From Neocallimastix lanati (nom. inval.) (Eukaryota > Neocallimastigomycota > Neocallimastigomycetes > Neocallimastigales > Neocallimastigaceae), in contig JACVTC010000026.1 in assembly GCA_016946835.1 (NCBI GenBank), positions 255,001 through 305,000 on the forward strand: a stretch of 50,000 nt of DNA, read 5' to 3'. The translations under genes and the position numbers were made by a program. The notes under the pieces are model-generated. The model had not been told where the DNA came from, made no database searches, and saw only the letters and a list, made by a program, of their open reading frames with translations. Below are positions 42,801 through 50,000 of this stretch, piece by piece (positions within the stretch are counted from its first letter, which is position 1; the number at the start of each line of letters is the position of its first letter).

Positions 42801-45424
42801 TTGAAATTAATTCTAAAATTAATCCTGAAATTAAAAATAAAAATAATTGTGAATTTAAATTGAAATTCAATTTCAACAATGTTGACAAAAATAATTCTGA
42901 AAATAATTATTTGAATGAGATAAATAGAAATTTAGAAATAATAAATAAAAATTATAATAAAAAGTTTAGAAATAATACTAAGAATACCAATTTTAATTCT
43001 AACATTATTGAAAAATATAAACCAGAAGATCCTGCTTACGCCGCCTCAACTTCCAGCAGGAACAAAGGAAAAGAAAAAATAACCGAATTTGAAAATTTTG
43101 ATAAAAATAAAATATTTTTAAATAATGAAAAATCAAGCCAAAATTTACAGAATTTTACAATAAATAATAATAATATGAAAAAAAATTTTAATAATAAAAA
43201 TTTTTCAAAAAATGATGAAAATTTTCAAGAAAATCTATTGGCTGAAGCAAAATCACATTCATATCATATCAAAAAATCTTCAAATAATTCAATAATAACA
43301 TATGACAACAATAATGATTCACATAAATCTATTAATAATTCAAATAAATCAATGAATATCAAAAATTTACCAAAAAATGATCAAAATTTTATTAATAAAA
43401 ATTTTTTATCGAAAAATAATAAATTAATTCAACAAAATTCAAAATCCAGCGACTCTATGAAGAAAAACTATAATTTCTCCACTCCTACAATAGATATCAA
43501 TAATATTCCTTCAGATAATAAAAATACGGTAATGGAAAATCTTAAAAATATAACTCTTCCATATAATATTAATCAGAATTTACCTTTAATAACCGATTCT
43601 TCAACCAACCAAATTTCTCAAAAATCAGACGAAATTTCACTTACTAATAATAACGAAATAAATAATAAATTTAGCAACAATAATATAGTAAACAAAGAAA
43701 ATTATGCCCATAAATCTCTTATAGATGCATCAAGTGTTATTGATTTTAATAAAGATGAAATTATGGATGACATTGTAGCCAATACAGAATATGGCAACAT
43801 CTATAAAAGACCACTTAGTCCAAAATATAAAGAGACTGCACCTACTAATATTAGTTCTCGTAGAAAACTAGACCAAATCAACGACATTATTATTGCTTCT
43901 ATATTTTGTCACATTCCTAATACGTATGAAGAAGCAATAAACAGTGAAGACAAAAATAACTGGATTGAGGCTATTAATGATGAACTTAATAATCTTTATT
44001 CTAATAATATTATGACTTTTGTTAAAAATGTACCTAAAAACAAAAACATCATTACCACAAAATGGGTTTTCAACACTAAACGTGATTCAAATAATAATAT
44101 TTATAAATATAAAGCTCGTTTAGTTGCTCGTGGATTTAAACAAAAATGGGGAATCGATTATGAATTAACTTATTCTCCTACTCTAAACATTGATGGTCTT
44201 AAATTAATATTCGCTATTTCTGCTGCTCTTAAGTGGAATATTTTCCAGCTAGATATAAAGGTCGCTTACCTTAATGCTCCGCTTGATAAAGATATTTATA
44301 CTACTATTCCTAAAGGCGATACGCGCTTTGGGCGGGGATATTGGAAGCTCAACAAAGCTTTGTATGGCCTTAAGCAATCTGGTAGACAATGGTATAATAC
44401 CATTAGAAAATTTCTAATAAAAAATAAGTTCATTCAAATTAAATCCGAACAATGTATTTTCAAATTTACAAAAAATAATATAACAAAATGCATTATCGGC
44501 TTATACGTGGACGACATGGTCATCGCTGGAGAAAACGAATACATTAAACAAATAATAAATAAAATAAAATCAAAATTTAAAATATCTAAATGTGATCCAA
44601 TTGAATACATATTAGGAATTGAAGTAAAGAAAGAAAATAATTCATATATTATTTCACAGAAAAATTTTATAAATAATATGTTATATAAATTTAATATTGA
44701 TAATACAAAGAAAAGAAAAACACCATGTACTGGTGATAATAAAATATCAGAAAACAATAAACCTTTCGATAAAACAATCTACAAAAGCGCAATAGGTTCC
44801 TTAATATACCTTTCGAAATGTACTAGACCTGACATAGCTTTCGCTGTAAATAAAGCTTCAAGAAAATGTGAAAATCCAACTATATCGGATTGGAACAAAA
44901 TAATAAATATTCTAAAATATATTAATAGTACCAAAGAATTTAAGATAGAATATAATGGAAAGGGGGAGCTTGTTGCATATACCGACTCTGACTTTGCCGG
45001 CTGTTTGGAAGATAGAAAATCTACCTCAGGAGGAATAATACTTATGGGAACAAGTCCGATATGCTGGTTGTCCAAGAAACAAACAAGTGTTGCTACGTCT
45101 ACTGCTGAAGCAGAGTACATAAGCACTTCCGAAAATATAAAGAAAATATTATGGATTAGAAATATAATAAAAGAAATTTTAAACAAATGGATAACTGTTA
45201 AAATCTATACAGATAATCAAGCAAGTAAGAAAATAATGGAGAACGGAGAAATAAATACAAAATTAAAGCATATAAGTGTAAGATATCATTTCAACAGGGA
45301 CAATATTGCAAAGAAGAAAGTAAAATTAGAATATATTGATACTGAAAACATGATAGCGGACATATTAACCAAGGACTCAAATGGACCAAAGATACAAAAA
45401 TTTACAAACAACATTTTTATCTAA
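39827..45424 (+). CDS. Intact copia gag-pol polyprotein, 1865 residues
   Basis: Starts at the first ATG after the primer site (MQDFNLAKDQR). Order: gag of the UBN2 type (residues 1-270), zinc knuckle C323-C326-H331-C336, protease DTGA with Asp 456, integrase zinc site H599, H604, C624, C627 and catalytic D654, D717, E753 (D-62-D-35-E). Next comes a linker of about 480 residues, overwhelmingly Asn/Lys/Glu (about 885-1360), then reverse transcriptase (KNNWIEAINDEL from about 1374, YVDD at 1560-1563) and RNase H (YTDSDFAG, Asp 1720; TAEAEYIS; YTDNQ). It ends with a stop 20 bases before the 3' LTR. All catalytic residues I can judge are present. Gag and pol are in one frame with no shift site, as in plant and Drosophila copia, where alternative splicing or processing sets the Gag excess. 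Base use in gag is less A+T-extreme than in neighbouring host genes. Confidence 0.97.
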   Translation: MQDFNLAKDQRLHGKSNFNEWKFLIDNAAKRQGIKEFMEVDVVGKLNDVGFDYNPNVNDVINKVITKLITKMLPQAPAAPIRNNNAEVNRNNDVDINTQLTNFFGNPLNHIRLVEEAERIDADMILMISKNVDDSVLREISRLNNGFRIMERLKSKYGNSNADMEYWLKRLRSIKARDRNQIIEKLELMKETFDDMEEQHVEITDKEKLKYLYNVLPDDYKNIIQINLNSDPNVYINNLKSFIYAKSYLENWEDNKTIEKDDPMDLDFISRGRRTSNSSKKNEHNNHNNKSSNSKKRGKQNGNQYNNNNKDNSNKDNNNKSYCHICEVKGHSTRNCIYNMKTKSNHNKGRQEKLQVKTTLNDHPKKSLHLISKISDPDSASSYDDNFDFEDARALIEKQEEINIDNKVKFSGLIEYVNDSFIIPKEITIPNKKEELYVNNINYYEENDKTSEWLYDTGAGEHITNDFNLLNNFIHCKIKLRCANGTMCSFEGYGTYECYINGIYLRLDKVLYSKSATKNLISGIELAKIGYRVIIDTDDYTRGRFNLWGPNNVYIGTYYSTNDNQFLVNTYKINKNFEEKDKNIMALNEVDEKSLEIWHRRLGHYYLENINKYLSLHQIKTSKCIECKVAKMSRKSHGGKTPKATKILEIIHSDISGPYNSSINNKKYFITFMDEFSRKVWIYTLKSKAEAPELIVEFFKYLNNQFEEYNIKIFKSDGGKEFKNKTVNKYCKENGIEKTYSPPGCPEVNGKAERINRTLRNSAKTLLYWAELSENFWNFAIKQACYIYNLIPHSGNKFLIPNEVFYNKKVELKHLKTFGCVCYYRDDTQHKSKFLPNAKKGVFLGFDDKKYSYIIMDIENNKIHYTNDVEFVEEEPSKHKYETSNYKDSYFSFMKDNNRKDMNPEDNIINEDNNINEDNNMNNENNFNGRNILNEENSLNENINNERTTNTEHKSNYIKNKHVNNISLNEENQEFDNKDINQKNNHNLNKDVEINSKINPEIKNKNNCEFKLKFNFNNVDKNNSENNYLNEINRNLEIINKNYNKKFRNNTKNTNFNSNIIEKYKPEDPAYAASTSSRNKGKEKITEFENFDKNKIFLNNEKSSQNLQNFTINNNNMKKNFNNKNFSKNDENFQENLLAEAKSHSYHIKKSSNNSIITYDNNNDSHKSINNSNKSMNIKNLPKNDQNFINKNFLSKNNKLIQQNSKSSDSMKKNYNFSTPTIDINNIPSDNKNTVMENLKNITLPYNINQNLPLITDSSTNQISQKSDEISLTNNNEINNKFSNNNIVNKENYAHKSLIDASSVIDFNKDEIMDDIVANTEYGNIYKRPLSPKYKETAPTNISSRRKLDQINDIIIASIFCHIPNTYEEAINSEDKNNWIEAINDELNNLYSNNIMTFVKNVPKNKNIITTKWVFNTKRDSNNNIYKYKARLVARGFKQKWGIDYELTYSPTLNIDGLKLIFAISAALKWNIFQLDIKVAYLNAPLDKDIYTTIPKGDTRFGRGYWKLNKALYGLKQSGRQWYNTIRKFLIKNKFIQIKSEQCIFKFTKNNITKCIIGLYVDDMVIAGENEYIKQIINKIKSKFKISKCDPIEYILGIEVKKENNSYIISQKNFINNMLYKFNIDNTKKRKTPCTGDNKISENNKPFDKTIYKSAIGSLIYLSKCTRPDIAFAVNKASRKCENPTISDWNKIINILKYINSTKEFKIEYNGKGELVAYTDSDFAGCLEDRKSTSGGIILMGTSPICWLSKKQTSVATSTAEAEYISTSENIKKILWIRNIIKEILNKWITVKIYTDNQASKKIMENGEINTKLKHISVRYHFNRDNIAKKKVKLEYIDTENMIADILTKDSNGPKIQKFTNNIFI

Positions 45425-45435
45425 AAATATTATTT

Positions 45436-45444
45436 GAGGGGGAG
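45436..45444 (+). promoter_or_regulatory. Polypurine tract of element B
   Basis: GAGGGGGAG directly before the TGTTGACTG of the 3' LTR. Confidence 0.92.
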
Positions 45445-45763
45445 TGTTGACTGCACTCATAATTTAACTATATATTTAATTTATTTATTTATAGTATTTA
45501 TTTATATTTACGTGTATTTATTTATTTATATTTAATGATTACTTAAATGTATTATGAACTATCGTCTTGTATAAATCTATGTTAATTATCTTTTAATATT
45601 TATTTAATTAATTTTTAATTTATTTTATGTTATGGAAAACGCATGTTGTAACATGTGACTTTATTACTTATTTAAAGCTGAAAGATAGATCATACACTTA
45701 TTTCCCTTGTATACCATATTCCATAAGGAATATTATTATAGATCTAAATTTAATAAAGCTAAC

Positions 45764-45764
<1 letters not shown>
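45445..45764 (+). repeat. 3' LTR of copia element B
   Basis: 320 bp, same as 39432-39751 except at 45558. Confidence 0.96.
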
Positions 45765-45795
<31 letters not shown>

Positions 45796-45856
45796 TAATA
45801 ATAATAACAATAATAAAAACGTATTTAATACAATTATTTGCATAAATTTATAAAAA

Positions 45857-45904
<48 letters not shown>

Positions 45905-46053
45905 GTTTTAAATAATTTAGTTTTATTTTCATTTTAAATTTACATAGATTTGAAAAATTAAATTAATAAAATTAATAAATAAATTAAATAAAATAAGATT
46001 ATTTTAATTATTTTTTTATTTTTTATTTATATTTTTTATAATCATCATAATAA
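45765..46053. other. Flank of element B and 3' flank of TFB1
   Basis: TAA/CAA repeats continue to 45818, then a T run of about 35 bases at 45860-45894 and A+T-rich spacer. No gene. Confidence 0.75.
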
Positions 46054-49890
<3,837 letters not shown>

Positions 49891-49926
49891 TTTATATAAT
49901 TTATTTCTAATTTAAAGATATTTCTG

Positions 49927-49966
<40 letters not shown>

Positions 49967-50000
49967 TTTGTTTGTTTGTTTGTTTGTTTGTTTGTTTAAT
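49891..50000. other. 5' flank of TFB1 at the window edge
   Basis: Leader of the TFB1 gene, then a T run (49930-49965) followed by a (TTTG)n tract to the window end. No further gene visible. Confidence 0.7.

Larger units (their letters stand above)
39427..45769 (+). mobile_element. Complete Ty1/copia retrotransposon B, apparently intact
   Basis: The element proper is 39432-45764 (6333 bp). LTRs of 320 bp differ at one position (T at 39545, A at 45558). ATAAT precedes and follows the element, but both flanks are TAA repeats, so the duplication cannot be proved from this copy. There is a 14-base primer-binding site, one open gag-pol frame of 1865 codons and a GAGGGGGAG tract before the 3' LTR. 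LTR ends are TGTTGACTG...GCTAACA. It is a different family from element A: the LTRs and proteins are clearly unlike, yet the primer-binding site is identical. Confidence 0.97.

Noticed and set aside
45627-45845. 72-codon ORF starting MLWKTHVVTCD
   Set aside because: Lies within the 3' LTR of element B and runs into the TAA repeat.

Overview
The window is extremely A+T-rich eukaryotic DNA. Genes have many short introns with GT..AG borders, often with T-runs before the acceptor. Proteins carry long Asn, Ser and Lys tracts, intergenic space is packed with simple repeats, and LTR retrotransposons of the Ty1/copia type are present. A fungal-type Mif2/CENP-C with its cupin domain and a PMT-family protein O-mannosyltransferase point to a fungus. 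The combination of A+T richness, Asn tracts and intron density fits the anaerobic gut fungi (Neocallimastigomycota) best. That placement is inference; nothing in the window proves it.

Layout. 1-800: decayed copia RNase H end. 1931-4747 (+): six-exon gene for a 687-residue helical protein I do not recognise. 5960-9612 (-): nine-exon CENP-C/Mif2 gene, 879 residues. 10843-15045 (+): a short ORF, a Ser/Lys/Asn-rich 530-residue ORF and a three-exon gene for a 574-residue protein with a Trp-rich hydrophobic segment. 15370-16718: composite minisatellite made of a TAAAA pentamer plus ten copies of an embedded unit of about 35 bp in two alternating forms. 17519-22113 (+): fourteen-exon protein O-mannosyltransferase, PMT2-like, 738 residues. 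About 23700-25632: dead LINE reverse transcriptase with a poly(A) end. 26875-27360 (+): small two-exon Asn/Gln-rich gene. 28446-31311 (-): three-exon DHX15/Prp43 helicase, 794 residues. 32682-39272 (-): complete copia element A with identical 338-bp LTRs but a broken reading frame. 39432-45764 (+): complete copia element B with 320-bp LTRs differing at one base and an intact 1865-codon gag-pol. 46054-49890 (-): thirteen-exon TFIIH subunit TFB1/p62, 560 residues once a one-base frame break in exon 5 is allowed for.

The host genes are housekeeping functions with no evident joint pathway: kinetochore assembly, ER O-mannosylation, spliceosome disassembly and ribosome biogenesis, and transcription/repair. 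The gene models were built by matching splice phases by hand; the CENP-C, PMT and Prp43 models keep one open frame across all exons.

The most interesting material is the copia pair. Two clearly different families sit 159 bp apart in TAA-rich DNA, both flanked by ATAAT. Both carry the same 14-nt primer-binding site directly next to the 5' LTR, and its complement reads as the anticodon stem and loop of a Lys(CUU) tRNA. This suggests priming by a 5' tRNA half, as known for Drosophila copia with initiator tRNA-Met, but with a different tRNA.
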